DNA from: Nocardia sp. NBC_01329
GTDB taxonomy: Bacteria; Actinomycetota; Actinomycetes; Mycobacteriales; Mycobacteriaceae
Direction: 5' to 3'
DNA: 64,000 nt
Assembly (NCBI RefSeq): GCF_035956715.1
Contig: NZ_CP108381.1
Location: 3,162,001-3,226,000 of the forward strand
In this document: piece after piece, positions 39,715-49,822 of the stretch
How the letters are laid out: each line of letters opens with the position of its first letter
Position numbering within the stretch: the stretch's first letter is position 1
Program-made: the position numbers and the translations under genes
Notes under the pieces: model-generated
Database searches by the model: none
Seen by the model: only the letters and a program-made list of their open reading frames with translations
Told to the model about the DNA's origin: nothing

Positions 39715-39920
39715 CCGGTACCGCAGACCGCGCTCCGGCTCTCCCGATCGTCGTCGGTGTCGACGGCTCCGAGGCCTCCGCTCTCGCCGTGCGATGGGCG
39801 AGCGAAACCGCCGCTCTACCCAGGTGCGGTGCCGGGTTCCACTGCCTGCTCGCGGGGTCCACGAGCAATATCGTCGTGCAGCGTGCCCACTGCCCGGTCC
39901 TCGTCGCCCACGCGACCTGA
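39711..39920 (+). pseudogene. Universal stress protein with internal deletion (mini-USP)
   Basis: 69 codons. Residues 1-38 are a normal USP N-terminus (LPIVVGVDGSEASALAVRWA). They join directly to the last part of a USP domain (FHCLLAGSTSNIVVQRAHCPVLVA), leaving out about 90-100 residues of the first domain, or of both domains. The frame is open, starts by ATGA overlap with the nitroreductase stop, and retains the GSTSN phosphate-loop end. It may still be translated as a mini-protein, but it cannot form a full USP fold. Confidence 0.75.
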
Positions 39921-39929
39921 GTCGAGCGC

Positions 39930-42761
39930 GTGGCCCACCGCGACGCACCGAAGCCGCCTCCCGAACAAGACGGGGTGGTGTCCGGGGCTCATACCCGGCC
40001 ACCGCGGAGATCCGGTTCGACCGGCGATCCGCGTGACATCGACCCGCGCGAACCCATTACCGCGCTGATACGTGATCTGCGCACGACCTCGGACGGGCTC
40101 ACGTCCCGGGAAGCCGCACGCAGACTCGAGGTCTACGGCCCCAACGAATTGCCCGTGCGCCGCGGGCAATCCCGATGGGTGGCGCTGGGCCGACAGTTCA
40201 GCCATCCGCTCGCATTGCTCTTGTGGGCAGCTACGGCACTCGCCTTCGCCAGCGGGGCCGCAGCACTCGGGACCGCCGTCTTCGTCGTGATAGTGCTCAA
40301 CGCGGTGCTCGCCTTCTGGCAAGAGAACCAGGCAGAACACGCGGTCCGTGCCCTGAGCGGTTTCCTGCCCGATGAAGTGGCAGTCCTGCGTGACGGGCAG
40401 CGGGTCCGAGTTCCGGTCGCGGCACTGGTCCGGGGCGACGCGCTGCTCATCGAGGAAGGGGAACGGATCCCCGCCGACGCACGCCTGATCGCTGGAAACG
40501 TCGATGTGGACATGTCCGCGCTCACCGGCGAATCCGAGGTTCTGCATCGAAGTCCCGCTCAGCCCGACCACGCCGATCGTGCACTGGATTCGCCGGCTCT
40601 GGTCTTCAGCGGCACCGCCTGCATCGACGGCTCCGGCCGCGCGCTGGTGCACAACACCGGCGTGCACACCGAACTCGGTCGCATCGCGGCACTGTCCCAG
40701 CACGTACACAAGGAGGAAAGTCCACTCGAACATCAGGTGCGGCGGGTCGCCTGGCTCATCGCCGCCGTAGCAGTGGGTGCCGGCGCCGCCTTCCTCCCGC
40801 TGGGTCTGCTCGCAGGTCTCTCCCTGAGCGCCGCATTCCTGTTCGCCATCGGCCTCCTGGTCGCGAACGTCCCGGAGGGGCTGTTGCCGACCATCACGCT
40901 CGCGCTCGCGGCCGGGGTCCGATCGATGGCGCGCCGCGGCGCGGTCGTCAAACGTCTGTCCGCGGTGGAGACACTCGGCTCCACCACGGTCATCTGCACC
41001 GATAAAACCGGCACGCTGACCATGAATGCGATGCGGGTCGCGGAGGTCACCGGCAGCCCGGCCGAGACCGCCGAGATCGTCGCCCGATGCAGTACCGCCG
41101 AGATCGGGGCACACGCCGGGGGCGACCCCATGGAGATCGCGCTCCTGCGATACGCCGCGGACCACGGCGACCCGGTACCCCCGGCGCGGCGCGACGCCGG
41201 CCGCCTCGCGCTCAACGCGTTCGATTCGAGCCGGAAAATGATGTCCACCGTGGACACCGTGGACGAAACACCCAGAGTTCACGTCAAAGGGGCACCGGAG
41301 GCGGTACTGCCGCGCTGTGCGCGCTTCCCGCCAGGCGTGACGCTGGAACAGGTCCAGGCGCAGGTCGACCAGCTCACCGGACGCGGACTGCGGGTACTGG
41401 CAGTGGCCTGGCGGCCCTGGGACACCGGCAGTCCGTCCGACGCCGAGCACGTGGAGACCGACCTGCGCCTGGTGGGTCTCGTGGGCCTGCTGGATCCGCC
41501 GCGCCCGGAGGTACTCGACGCGGTGCGGGCCGTGCACGCTGCCGGGGTCCGGGTCCACGTCATCACCGGCGACAACGGCCGGACGGCTGCCGAGATCGCG
41601 CGGCGTGTGGGCCTCGGGGCAGACCGGATCGTCGACGGCACCGAACTCGACACAATGTCCGACGAGGAACTCGACGCCCTGCTCGCCGAACCCGGCGAGG
41701 TGGTGTTCGCCCGCGCCACCCCGGAAATGAAACTGCGCATCGCCGATGCCCTCCGGCACAACGGGGAGGTCGTCGCGATGACCGGCGACGGTGTCAACGA
41801 CGCCCCCGCGCTGCGGCGCGCCGATATCGGGGTGGCGATGGGCCGGGGCGGCACCGACGTCGCCCGGGAAGCGGCCACGCTCATCCTCACCGACGACAAC
41901 TTCGCGACGATCGTCACCGGAATCGAAGAAGGCCGCCGGGTTTTCGACAATGTACGGAAGTTCGTCCTCTACATCTTCGCCCACGCGGTACCCGAAGTCG
42001 TGCCCTTCCTGCTGTTCGCGCTCTCGGGCGGCCTGATTCCACTACCGCTCACGGTTCTGCAGATTCTCGCCATCGATCTCGGTACCGAGACCGTGCCCGC
42101 GCTGGCGCTCGGGCGCGAACCCGCCGAACCGGGCCTGATGGGCCGACCACCGCGACCACGCCGGGAGGGTGTCATCACCGGCCGGCTGTTGCTGCGTGCG
42201 TGGGCGCTGCTCGGGGTCGTTTCCGCGGTACTGGTGATCGGCGGATTCTTCGCCGTATTGTGCGAGTCCGGTTGGCGGCCGGGAGATCCGGTGGGGCCCG
42301 ATTCGCCCCTGAACCACGCCTACACCCAGGCGACCACGATGACTTTCGCCGGTATCGTCGCCTGCCAGCTCGGTACCGCCTTCGCGGCCCGCACCGAATG
42401 GGCGTCATTGCGCTCTGTCGGTGTGGCCGGTAATCGCCTCCTGCTCATCGGCTGCGCGTTCGAGATCGTTTTCACCGCCGCGCTCATCTATGCGCCGCCC
42501 CTGCAGAACGTATTCGGCACCGCTGCGCTGGAGCCGTGGATGCTCGTCGTGATACTGCCGTTCCCCGTGGTGGTCTGGGGCGTCGACGAAGCCGTGCGAT
42601 ACCGGCGCCGACGTAAGAAAGCGCGGAACGCTGAGCACATCCGAGCTGGTCGGTCAGGTGGTTGTCATGGCGAGGATATCGCGGAGAGGCAACCGAGGAG
42701 TCCGCTCCACGGGGCGGTCCTGCGGTGGTGGGGCACCGATCCTGACCAGGACTTGCGGTAA
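39930..42761 (+). CDS. P-type cation ATPase, P2 type with Na+/K+-ATPase-like motifs
   Basis: 943 residues from GTG 39930, nine bases after the mini-USP stop. Actuator TGES (SALTGESEV), phosphorylation CTDKTGTLT, nucleotide domain [11 protein letters not shown], hinge [13 protein letters not shown], ten predicted membrane spans. M4 is [11 protein letters not shown] and M5-M6 contains [11 protein letters not shown]...[14 protein letters not shown]. Both are strikingly like eukaryotic Na+/K+-ATPase alpha (VPEGLLAT; LGTDMVPA) rather than SERCA. It may export Na+ or another monovalent ion; the ion is inferred. The last 108 bases overlap the convergent nitroreductase gene. Confidence 0.9.
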   Translation: MAHRDAPKPPPEQDGVVSGAHTRPPRRSGSTGDPRDIDPREPITALIRDLRTTSDGLTSREAARRLEVYGPNELPVRRGQSRWVALGRQFSHPLALLLWAATALAFASGAAALGTAVFVVIVLNAVLAFWQENQAEHAVRALSGFLPDEVAVLRDGQRVRVPVAALVRGDALLIEEGERIPADARLIAGNVDVDMSALTGESEVLHRSPAQPDHADRALDSPALVFSGTACIDGSGRALVHNTGVHTELGRIAALSQHVHKEESPLEHQVRRVAWLIAAVAVGAGAAFLPLGLLAGLSLSAAFLFAIGLLVANVPEGLLPTITLALAAGVRSMARRGAVVKRLSAVETLGSTTVICTDKTGTLTMNAMRVAEVTGSPAETAEIVARCSTAEIGAHAGGDPMEIALLRYAADHGDPVPPARRDAGRLALNAFDSSRKMMSTVDTVDETPRVHVKGAPEAVLPRCARFPPGVTLEQVQAQVDQLTGRGLRVLAVAWRPWDTGSPSDAEHVETDLRLVGLVGLLDPPRPEVLDAVRAVHAAGVRVHVITGDNGRTAAEIARRVGLGADRIVDGTELDTMSDEELDALLAEPGEVVFARATPEMKLRIADALRHNGEVVAMTGDGVNDAPALRRADIGVAMGRGGTDVAREAATLILTDDNFATIVTGIEEGRRVFDNVRKFVLYIFAHAVPEVVPFLLFALSGGLIPLPLTVLQILAIDLGTETVPALALGREPAEPGLMGRPPRPRREGVITGRLLLRAWALLGVVSAVLVIGGFFAVLCESGWRPGDPVGPDSPLNHAYTQATTMTFAGIVACQLGTAFAARTEWASLRSVGVAGNRLLLIGCAFEIVFTAALIYAPPLQNVFGTAALEPWMLVVILPFPVVVWGVDEAVRYRRRRKKARNAEHIRAGRSGGCHGEDIAERQPRSPLHGAVLRWWGTDPDQDLR

Positions 42762-43643
42762 CCGGCGCTCGCCGCCGATCAGTTCCCGGACCACCTCGCG
42801 GCTGCGTGGTACCTCGGTCAGATGAGTGAGCGGACAGGTCGCGTATCCGGCGAGCGTCGATTCCAGCAGCACCGTCGACAGCACCTCACCACAGCGGACC
42901 ACCTCGTCGTGGCTGTCGGAGGTGGTGGACAGGGCCAGTACGGCGGCGCGGTCGATCTCGGCATCCTCCTCCGGTTCGGATTCGGCCCCGCGGGTCGGGA
43001 ATTGCCGGCCGACGCCGACCCGTCCCTGTTCGCCGGAGGACGCCAGCGCGCTTCGAGGAACTCCCGTTGCGCTGATCACATGTCCGGTCCACCAATGCAA
43101 TTCGGCGTGATAACCCGAGTCGTAGCGGCGTAGTGCCGCTGTCATCTGCGCGGCGTGCGCCAATGTGGCACGACTGTCTTCGGGCAGCACATCCACAGCA
43201 GCGTCATAGGGATCGACAGTGGATCTCAGCACCGTTTCGAAATCGGACCAGCCTTCGGGCTCGCCGAACGGCCTCCGGTCGGTGTAGCGCCGGTTGATCA
43301 CCTCACCGCGGGCGAGTTCTGCCTCGGTGACGATCGGCGAGCGATGGAAAGTGATGTCCACCAGATGGTTGCGCGCATTCGGATCGGGGAAGCGGGCGAT
43401 CGACAGCTGCCACCCCGCCGCCGCCATCGCCGCCCGTAGATGCGCCAGGGCGGCGCCGCAGCTGATCAGCATCTGCCGGCCGCTGGGATCTGTCGTCGAC
43501 AGCATGCGTTCGGGCACCGCGTGCAGGCGCAATACCCGGCCGTCGTATCGCCACAGCCAGGGCTGGCTGTTGTGCAGCGAGGGAGCTCTCCCGGCGAGGC
43601 GAACCGCCCGTTCGACCGTCGTATCATTGGGCCCTTCTGTCAT
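42654..43643 (-). CDS. Acg-type putative FMN nitroreductase
   Basis: 329 residues from ATG 43641-43643. The upstream ATG at 43703 is rejected because it would put a DosR box and -10 inside the gene. Family blocks: [27 protein letters not shown] and [16 protein letters not shown]. No ribosome binding site is seen; TAGCGT ends eight bases before the ATG, so the mRNA is probably leaderless. It is convergent with, and overlaps, the P-type ATPase by 108 bp. Confidence 0.88.
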   Translation of the reverse strand: MTEGPNDTTVERAVRLAGRAPSLHNSQPWLWRYDGRVLRLHAVPERMLSTTDPSGRQMLISCGAALAHLRAAMAAAGWQLSIARFPDPNARNHLVDITFHRSPIVTEAELARGEVINRRYTDRRPFGEPEGWSDFETVLRSTVDPYDAAVDVLPEDSRATLAHAAQMTAALRRYDSGYHAELHWWTGHVISATGVPRSALASSGEQGRVGVGRQFPTRGAESEPEEDAEIDRAAVLALSTTSDSHDEVVRCGEVLSTVLLESTLAGYATCPLTHLTEVPRSREVVRELIGGERRLPQVLVRIGAPPPQDRPVERTPRLPLRDILAMTTT

Positions 43644-43650
43644 GGTCACG

Positions 43651-43693
43651 ACGCTATACAGACCTGGGCAGCCCGCCAGGAGTCTTTGGTCCC
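43651..43693 (-). promoter_or_regulatory. Putative DosR box and leaderless promoter of nitroreductase 43643
   Basis: Box GAGTC-TTTG-GTCCC (43680-43693, plus reading), a 23-bp gap, then TAGCGT (43656 to 43651) and seven bases to the ATG. Confidence 0.62.
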
Positions 43694-43809
43694 TGATCCA
43701 CATGCCGGTAGCCCACGGCAGCGCCGGATCGGGCCGACCGCAACCGATCGGGCGATCGTTCTCGGTAGGAACCCGGCGAACTTCTCAGGGCATCGAACGC
43801 GAGTCGGTC

Positions 43810-43874
43810 GGGTCGATGGTCCCGCGGTCCGGGGACCCATGGCCCTGCTCGGTCACTCGGGAACGGGCGAGACT
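43810..43874 (+). promoter_or_regulatory. Putative DosR-box pair and -10 upstream of the P2A ATPase
   Basis: GGGTC-GATG-GTCCC (43810-43823) and GGGAC-CCAT-GGCCC (43832-43845), 22 bp apart, each 9 of 10 half-site matches. GAGACT (43869-43874) follows after 23 bp. Six bases later is an ATG that opens a 17-codon frame. Confidence 0.75.
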
Positions 43875-43880
43875 CGAACC

Positions 43881-43934
43881 ATGACTTCCGCCGCCTGCCG
43901 AGTGGCCGGCAGATTCATGCATCGTCCACCCTGA
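43881..43934 (+). CDS. Possible leaderless 17-residue leader peptide
   Basis: The frame MTSAACRVAGRFMHRPP opens six bases after the inferred -10, exactly where transcription should begin, and closes 128 bases before the ATPase start. No ribosome binding site. A regulatory or incidental leaderless peptide is possible; the evidence is position only. Confidence 0.35.
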   Translation: MTSAACRVAGRFMHRPP

Positions 43935-44062
43935 TCGGTCCGCAAACCCGACAGAGTTCCGGCCGGTCGAGCACACGAGAAGACCGACGACCTTCTGGAG
44001 GATCCCGGGCAGTAGCCGGGACGACCGGCGAAAACCGGCGGGCACGCGGGAGGTGACGACAC

Positions 44063-46645
44063 GTGGTGCTGAGTGAGAGCCACCCGGCGCGGCAAGCCGA
44101 GGGATTGACAACTACGCAGGCAGCCGGCCGATTGGCGACCGATGGGCCGAATGTGCTGCCTCAGCGGCCGCCCACCCGGCTGTGGCAGCGGGTGCTGACC
44201 CAATTGCGGGATCCACTGATCATCGTGCTCTTGATCGCCGCGGCATTGACCCTCGTGACCGGTGACTGGGCGGATATGGCGGTCATCTCGATGGTGGTGG
44301 TCGTCAACACGCTTGTCGGCGTCGTCCAGGAGGTCCGGGCCGACCACGCGATTTCGGCGCTCACGGAACTGACCGCGCCCGCTGCCAGAGTGGTGCGCGA
44401 CGGCGCGCAACGCGAAATACCCGCCGCCGACGTGGTCGTCGGCGATCTTCTCGTCCTCGGCGAAGGCGACATCCTGGCGGCGGACGCCGCCGCCTGTGAG
44501 TCGGAAGCACTCGCGATCGACGAGTCGGCGGTAACGGGAGAATCGGTCCCGGTGGACAAGAACACCACCACGGCAGCCGGCCTGTCGGCGGGCACCGTCG
44601 TGGTGCGGGGACGCGGCCGAGCCGTGGTCACCGCAGTCGGCGCAGCGAGCGCGACCGGCCGGATCGCCTACCTGCTGGACCAGCGTCACGGCTCGACGCC
44701 GCTACAACGCAGGCTGACCGATTTCGGCCGGATACTGGCCGGGGTCGTGGTCGCCCTGTGTGCGGTCGTGCTCGTCCTGGGTCTGTTCCGGGGTCAACCG
44801 GTCGAGTTGATGGTGGTGACCGCGATCAGCCTCGCGGTCGCGGCCGTCCCCGAATCGCTGCCCGCCGTCGTCACGCTCAGCCTGGCACTCGGTGCGCGGC
44901 GGATGGCGCTGCGGCGGGCACTCGTCCGGCATCTGCCCGCCGTGGAGACGCTGGGATCGGTGACAGTTCTGGCGACCGACAAGACCGGCACCCTCACCGA
45001 AGGACGGATGGCGGCGCGCCGTATATGGACGCCAGAGGTGGAGGCCTCCGTCACCGGTACCGGCTACGCACCGACGGGTGTTGTCACCGTGGCAGACCGC
45101 CCGCTGCGGCCTGGAGACCAGCCGGCGATCACGGCAATTCTGGCTGCGGGCACCCTGTGCAACGATGCTCGGCTGTCTCCTCCCCCTGATGCCGAGACCA
45201 CCGAGTGGACCGCCCTGGGCGATCCGACCGAACTCGCATTGCTCGCCGCCGCCACGAAACTCGACCTCGATATCGACGACCTGCGGACCCGGCTGCCACG
45301 GGTAGCCGAGTGTCCATTCGACAGCGACCGCAAGCGAATGTCGACAGCCCATCGGCACGCCGATGGCACGTACCGGATCGTCTGTAAGGGCGCGCCGGAG
45401 GCGATACTCACCACTGCTGTGCTCGACGACGAACCGGCGTTGTTTGCGCAGGCAGCCGAGCAGGCAGAGCAGTGGGCACAGGAAGGTTTCCGCGTCCTGG
45501 CAGTGGCGCAGGCCGATCGGGAGACCCCGCCACGCTCCGGTGATGAAGACATGGAACAGCATCTGCGCCTGCTAGGCCTGATCGCGATCTACGACCCGCC
45601 ACGGATCGCGGCAGCGGCCACCGTCGCAGCGTGCGACAGGGCCGGCATCCGTCCGGTGCTCATCACCGGTGATCACGCGGGCACGGCGCGCGCGATCGCT
45701 ACCCGACTCGGCATCCTCCGCCCCGACGGACCGGTGATCGACTGCCGTAGCGAGGTCGGCGACCCGGATATGGTCACCAGCCCGGTATTCGCTCGGACCT
45801 CACCGGGGCAGAAATTGAGCATCATCGAAGCTCTGCAGCGATCCGGGCACGTCGTGGCCATGACCGGAGACGGAGTCAACGACGGACCCGCGCTGCAGCG
45901 GGCCGATATCGGGATAGCGATGGGTGGGCGCGGCACCGAGGTCGCCCGCCAGGCCGCCGACCTCGTGCTCGCGGACGACAATCTCGATACTGTCGTCGTC
46001 GCGGTAGAAGAAGGCCGCAGGGTCTACGACAATATCCGCCGGTTCCTCGTCTATGGCTTGTCCGGTGGCGCGGCCGAGATCGCCGTCATGTTGGTCGGCC
46101 CGTTCTTCGGGCTCGGGCTCCCGCTGCTCCCCGCCCAGATCCTGTGGATCAACCTGCTCACTCACGGCCTGCCCGGCGTGGCACTGGGCGGGGAGCCCGC
46201 CGAACCGGACGCGATGAACCGGCGGCCGCGCCCGCCCACCGAAAGCATTCTGGGCGGTGGTCTGTGGCAGCGCGTCCTGCGCATCGCCGTCGTCCTCACC
46301 GCGGTGACTCTCGGCATCGCCGTATGGGCCGCGGCCACCGGGCGGCCGTGGCAGAGTATGGCATTCCTGGCACTGGGCATGACCCAGCTCGGCGCGGCAC
46401 TGGGTTCCCGCACCAGGGCCCGTTCACTGGACAATCCGCTGTTGCTGGTAGCTGTCGTCGGCGCGATGCTGCTGCAGCTGGCGGGCCTGTACGTGCCGTT
46501 CCTGCGCGACATTCTCGGTACCGAGGTACTGGCGCTACCCGACCTGCTGACAGTGTGCGCGGTCTCCGTTCTCGGCTATATCGCGGTACGACTGGATCGC
46601 TTCCTGCATCCGTCGCGGCACCGCCCGGTCGAGGCGACTTCATAG
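44063..46645 (+). CDS. P-type cation (calcium-type, P2A) ATPase, CtpF-like
   Basis: 860 residues from GTG 44063, with GGGAGGTG upstream. TGES as [10 protein letters not shown], phosphorylation Asp in [34 protein letters not shown]4 is [12 protein letters not shown] (the Ca2+-ATPase PEGLP position with Ser for Gly), and M6 has [17 protein letters not shown] as in SERCA-type pumps. Likely exports Ca2+ or another divalent cation; CtpF (Rv1997) is the DosR-regulated relative. It is preceded by the best paired DosR boxes and a possible leader peptide, with a 419-bp gap otherwise empty. Confidence 0.9.
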   Translation: MVLSESHPARQAEGLTTTQAAGRLATDGPNVLPQRPPTRLWQRVLTQLRDPLIIVLLIAAALTLVTGDWADMAVISMVVVVNTLVGVVQEVRADHAISALTELTAPAARVVRDGAQREIPAADVVVGDLLVLGEGDILAADAAACESEALAIDESAVTGESVPVDKNTTTAAGLSAGTVVVRGRGRAVVTAVGAASATGRIAYLLDQRHGSTPLQRRLTDFGRILAGVVVALCAVVLVLGLFRGQPVELMVVTAISLAVAAVPESLPAVVTLSLALGARRMALRRALVRHLPAVETLGSVTVLATDKTGTLTEGRMAARRIWTPEVEASVTGTGYAPTGVVTVADRPLRPGDQPAITAILAAGTLCNDARLSPPPDAETTEWTALGDPTELALLAAATKLDLDIDDLRTRLPRVAECPFDSDRKRMSTAHRHADGTYRIVCKGAPEAILTTAVLDDEPALFAQAAEQAEQWAQEGFRVLAVAQADRETPPRSGDEDMEQHLRLLGLIAIYDPPRIAAAATVAACDRAGIRPVLITGDHAGTARAIATRLGILRPDGPVIDCRSEVGDPDMVTSPVFARTSPGQKLSIIEALQRSGHVVAMTGDGVNDGPALQRADIGIAMGGRGTEVARQAADLVLADDNLDTVVVAVEEGRRVYDNIRRFLVYGLSGGAAEIAVMLVGPFFGLGLPLLPAQILWINLLTHGLPGVALGGEPAEPDAMNRRPRPPTESILGGGLWQRVLRIAVVLTAVTLGIAVWAAATGRPWQSMAFLALGMTQLGAALGSRTRARSLDNPLLLVAVVGAMLLQLAGLYVPFLRDILGTEVLALPDLLTVCAVSVLGYIAVRLDRFLHPSRHRPVEATS

Positions 46646-46713
46646 GGTAGAACCGCAATGTCGACGACACCTGACACGCTGGGTGCCGTGGAGAGATCTG
46701 ATGAGCACTGAGA

Positions 46714-47283
46714 CTAGAGTGCCGCGGTGTCCACGATCTGCACGTCCTCGACTCCCGCGATCGTCCGCGTCATAGCCGCCAGGACGCGCTGTTCGGTCTC
46801 GTCGGCGCAGATGCCCTGAATCGTGACCGTATTGCCGGTTACCTCGACATCCCATTGGCGGTGGCTGCCGGAGTAGTCGTCGAGCAGCGAACACACCCGT
46901 GATTCGATCGCCTGCTCGTCGCGTGCCAGCGCCCGCAGCAGATCCCGACGGGACACGATGCCGACCAGCACTCCGGCCTCCACCACCGGCAGCGACCGGC
47001 GATGGTGGTCGAGGATGACCTTCACGATTTCCGGCACCTCAGCGGTGGGGCCGACCACCTGCACCGGTGTGCGCATGGCGACCCCGACCACCCCGCCTTC
47101 GCGACCGGACTCGATAGCGGCCATCGCATCGGACTCCGACAGGATCCCCACGACCCGTTCGCCGTCGTCGACAACGGGCAGGGCAGCGAATCCGTGGCCG
47201 GTCAGCAACGCGACGGCTTCCGACAGTGGGGTATCACGGCGGACCGTGACCACTGGGCGGCTGAGAATATCTCGTGCACGCAT
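46714..47283 (-). CDS. CBS-CBS-BON protein
   Basis: 189 residues. The CBS pair (about 1-125; GILSESDAM, GIVSRRDLL) is followed by a C-terminal BON domain (about 130-185, WDVEVTGNTVTIQGI). The standard length for this family; compare the extended version at 15347. CBS modules bind adenosine-containing ligands; BON domains associate with membranes or phospholipid. Convergent with the ATPase at 46645. ATG 47281-47283 has GAGGTGATCAGGA upstream. Confidence 0.87.
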   Translation of the reverse strand: MRARDILSRPVVTVRRDTPLSEAVALLTGHGFAALPVVDDGERVVGILSESDAMAAIESGREGGVVGVAMRTPVQVVGPTAEVPEIVKVILDHHRRSLPVVEAGVLVGIVSRRDLLRALARDEQAIESRVCSLLDDYSGSHRQWDVEVTGNTVTIQGICADETEQRVLAAMTRTIAGVEDVQIVDTAAL

Positions 47284-47423
47284 TCCTGATCACCTCGTGT
47301 ACCTGTGCGTATCGAATCGAACGTGCCGGGCGCCATGACATTCGCTCTATTTCGAGCGTCGTCGCTCCCTACCAGGCTCGGCGCCGACGCTCGCTGCCAC
47401 CAGTGCAGAAATGCCGTTTCGTG

Positions 47424-47437
47424 GGGACGAAAGTCAT
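47424..47437 (-). promoter_or_regulatory. Putative DosR box for CBS-BON gene 46714
   Basis: GGGAC-GAAA-GTCAT, perfect first half-site, 141 bp upstream of the start. No clear -10 at 23 bp. Confidence 0.52.
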
Positions 47438-47518
47438 TCCTCGACAACATCCAGTGCGGGCGCGAGCAGGACCCTCGAGTCCGCGGCCGAGCACACTCCG
47501 ATGCTGCTGCCGAATCGG

Positions 47519-48415
47519 TCATACGAGCTTCGCACCGTCGCCTCGGACACCGGTTTCGGCCGGTCGAGCCCAGGACCGAAGGCCGGCGGTCACCCGCGCC
47601 AGCGGTGCCGGTGCCCGAGCGATCCCCGTCGAGCATCCGTGCGTGTGCAGCGCTGAACGGGTGGGTTCTCGGGTCGCCGACCTACCGCTGCACCGGACGG
47701 CCAGGCGAAGATGCTCGGGGGCGAGAACAGGAACGAGGTAGGTGCCGGTGACCGGGGCTATGACCGCACCTCGGAGGAGCGCTCCCAGGACCACTACGAC
47801 GATGACGAACGTGGTGGCCGGTGACCCACCGCCGATCAACGGCTGGGCCACGGCGACGAAGACCGCCGCCCCCACGATCCAGGCCACGGCATTCGCCCAT
47901 ATCCAGAGCACCGCCTGATCCGACCAACGCCGAAGTACGAACCACTGGCCGATTCCGAGCGCGAAAGCCATCGCCAACATCCCCGAGGCCACTACTGGGA
48001 TCTGGGTGAAGACCGGCCATGTCGCGACCTGCGCCCCGAAGACGATGGCCAGCAGAATCACCGCCCACTCGAGGACAGCGGCCGCCGCCGTGGCCAGAAT
48101 CCAGTCCCGGACCACGAACGACCCCAGCCGACGGCGCAGTACGCACGCCTGGAGGCCGGCCAGCCCGGCGCCGCCCCCCATTGCCGCGAGCAGCAGGACA
48201 GCAGCCGGCTTCCACTGCGATAGGTCCGGCACCAACAAATAGACCACCACCGGAAGCGCCCATGCGACGGCAGCTCCGACCGTCGTGGAAGCGAACCAGC
48301 GCCGGCGCAGATCCCGAGACGCCGCACCGGCCGTGGACGACAGCAGTGGCGTCCACGTCGGCGGCTTCTGAACGGAGGTCTCCGGAAGGTTGCTGCGCTG
48401 CTCGATTGTTGCCAT
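47519..48415 (-). CDS. Integral membrane protein, six predicted spans
   Basis: 298 residues from ATG 48413-48415 (an upstream ATG in the same frame is possible but crosses the promoter). Six hydrophobic stretches, including VGAAVAWALPVVVYLLV, AAVLLLAAMGGGAGLAGL, WAVILLAIVFG, GMLAMAFALGIGQWFVL, AVAWIVGAAVFVAVA and FVIVVVVLGALLRG. The last is followed by a basic, disordered C-terminal tail of about 55 residues. I do not recognise the family. A perfect DosR palindrome lies 134 bp upstream. Confidence 0.65.
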   Translation of the reverse strand: MATIEQRSNLPETSVQKPPTWTPLLSSTAGAASRDLRRRWFASTTVGAAVAWALPVVVYLLVPDLSQWKPAAVLLLAAMGGGAGLAGLQACVLRRRLGSFVVRDWILATAAAAVLEWAVILLAIVFGAQVATWPVFTQIPVVASGMLAMAFALGIGQWFVLRRWSDQAVLWIWANAVAWIVGAAVFVAVAQPLIGGGSPATTFVIVVVVLGALLRGAVIAPVTGTYLVPVLAPEHLRLAVRCSGRSATREPTRSALHTHGCSTGIARAPAPLARVTAGLRSWARPAETGVRGDGAKLV

Positions 48416-48542
48416 GTGCTGTCCCAGGTCGATGCGAAAACGGTCCGTACCCGATACTTCGCCCGAAACACCGATCGGCACAGAAACCAAAGTCACCGTT
48501 CACGAGACCGGACGGACCCGCACCGCGGCGGTGACTCGCATC

Positions 48543-48996
48543 TCATGAGGGACCTTGGTCCCGATGTCTGCCGGAGAATCCGCCGCGGCTGTGGCCGCCC
48601 ACAACCAGCAACTGGGCATTCTCGGATTCGTCCAGCAGAGAACGCACCGGCCTGTCCACCGTCACCACCGGCCGCATCCGGACGTCGGGACAGCGTTCCG
48701 GGTACTTGCCCAGGCTCCCTGTCGGTACCGCACGGGCAGGTACCTCCCAGCCCCTCGACCGAGATATCCAGACCGCTGCTATCGGTCCAGACCTGCACTG
48801 CGACCAGATCCACTTTCCTACCGGCAGCTTCGTCGAAGGCCAGTGCTGTTGCGGTCCTGCTGTTCTCGGTGCCGTCGACACCCACCACCACCTGCTCGGT
48901 GATCGATACCGGGTCCAGCGCGGACAGCGTGTGGACCACCGCCACCGGGTAGTAGGCGTGATATGTAGTGGCAGTTACTACTTCGGCCGGAATCTG
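48543..48996 (-). pseudogene. Universal stress protein remnant (frameshifted, both ends lost)
   Basis: Minus-strand reading: one frame holds the tail of a first USP domain and the start of the second (AVVHTLSALDPVS, VVVGVDGTENSRTATALAFD, VWTDSSGLDISVEGLG). Near 48740 the reading shifts to another frame that continues GKYPERCPDV, VTVDRPVRSLLDESENAQLLVVGG and HSRGGFSG. It then breaks off before the LGSTSN end. The N-terminal domain and C-terminal end are missing. Its best match by eye is the USP at 3624. Confidence 0.75.
48549..48562 (-). promoter_or_regulatory. Perfect DosR palindrome upstream of membrane-protein gene 47519
   Basis: GGGAC-CTTG-GTCCC, 10 of 10 half-site matches and fully self-complementary. 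It sits exactly at the broken 3' end of the USP remnant. Confidence 0.65.
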
Positions 48997-49067
48997 CTCC
49001 CCTCGTGCCGGAGCCGGTGCCGATCAGCGGGAACACCGGCGCCCTTCGGTATGAGTCCCGCTGCATG

Positions 49068-49664
49068 TCAGGGTGAGTTCTCGGCGACGCCGGTGGCGGC
49101 GCGCCACTCCGTCTCCCACTGCTTGTCCCTGCGCCGGGACATCAGCCACGACACCGCGCACACCGCGCACCAGGTACCCGAAGTTCCGAGCAGAAGAACC
49201 GTGACCGCGGCGGTGATACCGGTCGTTGCCGCAACATTGGGATTCCGGGGTGGGTCGGCCCGGGTGCCGTGCTCGTCGATCCAGACCGTGGTCCGGTCAC
49301 CGGGCAGGGCCGTGGCAGGCACCGGCACCTCCGCTTCGCCGCTGCGGCCGTTGCTCTTCCAGGCAACTCGCGCTTCCCCGGAATCCACATCGGTCGTCAC
49401 GGGCTCACTCACGATCTCCGCCTCGACGGTGGATCTCGTCGCCTGTTCGATCCGCACGGCCGCTGCTGTATCGGTGTAAAAGGTGGTGCCCAGCGCTCCC
49501 GCGACTGGAACCAGCAGCGCCACCGCGATCACCGCGGCCATCCGGAGGACGGTTTCGAAGCGATCGCACGGGCGCATCAACATGCTCGGATTACTCGGCC
49601 GCAGCGCCCAGATCCGAGTGAGTGCCGCCCACTGTATGGGTGCCATCGGCGCGGGTTCCGGCAT
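49068..49664 (-). CDS. Rv1733c-like two-span membrane protein
   Basis: 198 residues from ATG 49662-49664, with GAAGAGG upstream (a GTG three codons earlier is less well spaced). Two hydrophobic spans, about 43-62 (AAVIAVALLVPVAGALGTTFY) and about 150-172 (ITAAVTVLLLGTSGTWCAVCAV), flank an extracytoplasmic beta-rich loop (VWIDEHGTRADPP). Size, topology and motifs match Rv1733c, a DosR-regulon membrane protein of unknown function. Confidence 0.8.
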   Translation of the reverse strand: MPEPAPMAPIQWAALTRIWALRPSNPSMLMRPCDRFETVLRMAAVIAVALLVPVAGALGTTFYTDTAAAVRIEQATRSTVEAEIVSEPVTTDVDSGEARVAWKSNGRSGEAEVPVPATALPGDRTTVWIDEHGTRADPPRNPNVAATTGITAAVTVLLLGTSGTWCAVCAVSWLMSRRRDKQWETEWRAATGVAENSP

Positions 49665-49698
49665 CACGAACACCTCTTCCGGCTCGGACTACGAATCG

Positions 49699-49763
49699 AG
49701 TCTCGCGTGTCGAGGCGGTGCGGGTCAGAGAAGAAAGTCACTTCCCCGATGGGCCGATGACCT
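49699..49763 (-). promoter_or_regulatory. Putative DosR-box pair and -10 for gene 49664
   Basis: GAGAA-GAAA-GTCAC (49728-49741) and TGGGC-CGAT-GACCT (49750-49763), 22 bp apart. GAGACT (49704 to 49699) follows after 23 bp on the minus strand. Leader about 28 nt. Confidence 0.58.
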
Positions 49764-49822
49764 CGGCCGGATACCACGCGCCGAGGCCCCGCGACCTCCG
49801 GTCGGGGGCATCGGCGTTTCGG

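Noticed and set aside
43818..43837. Outward-facing inverted repeat GGTCCC...GGGACC upstream of the ATPase
   Set aside because: It is made of the inner halves of two adjacent DosR-type boxes, so it needs no separate explanation.
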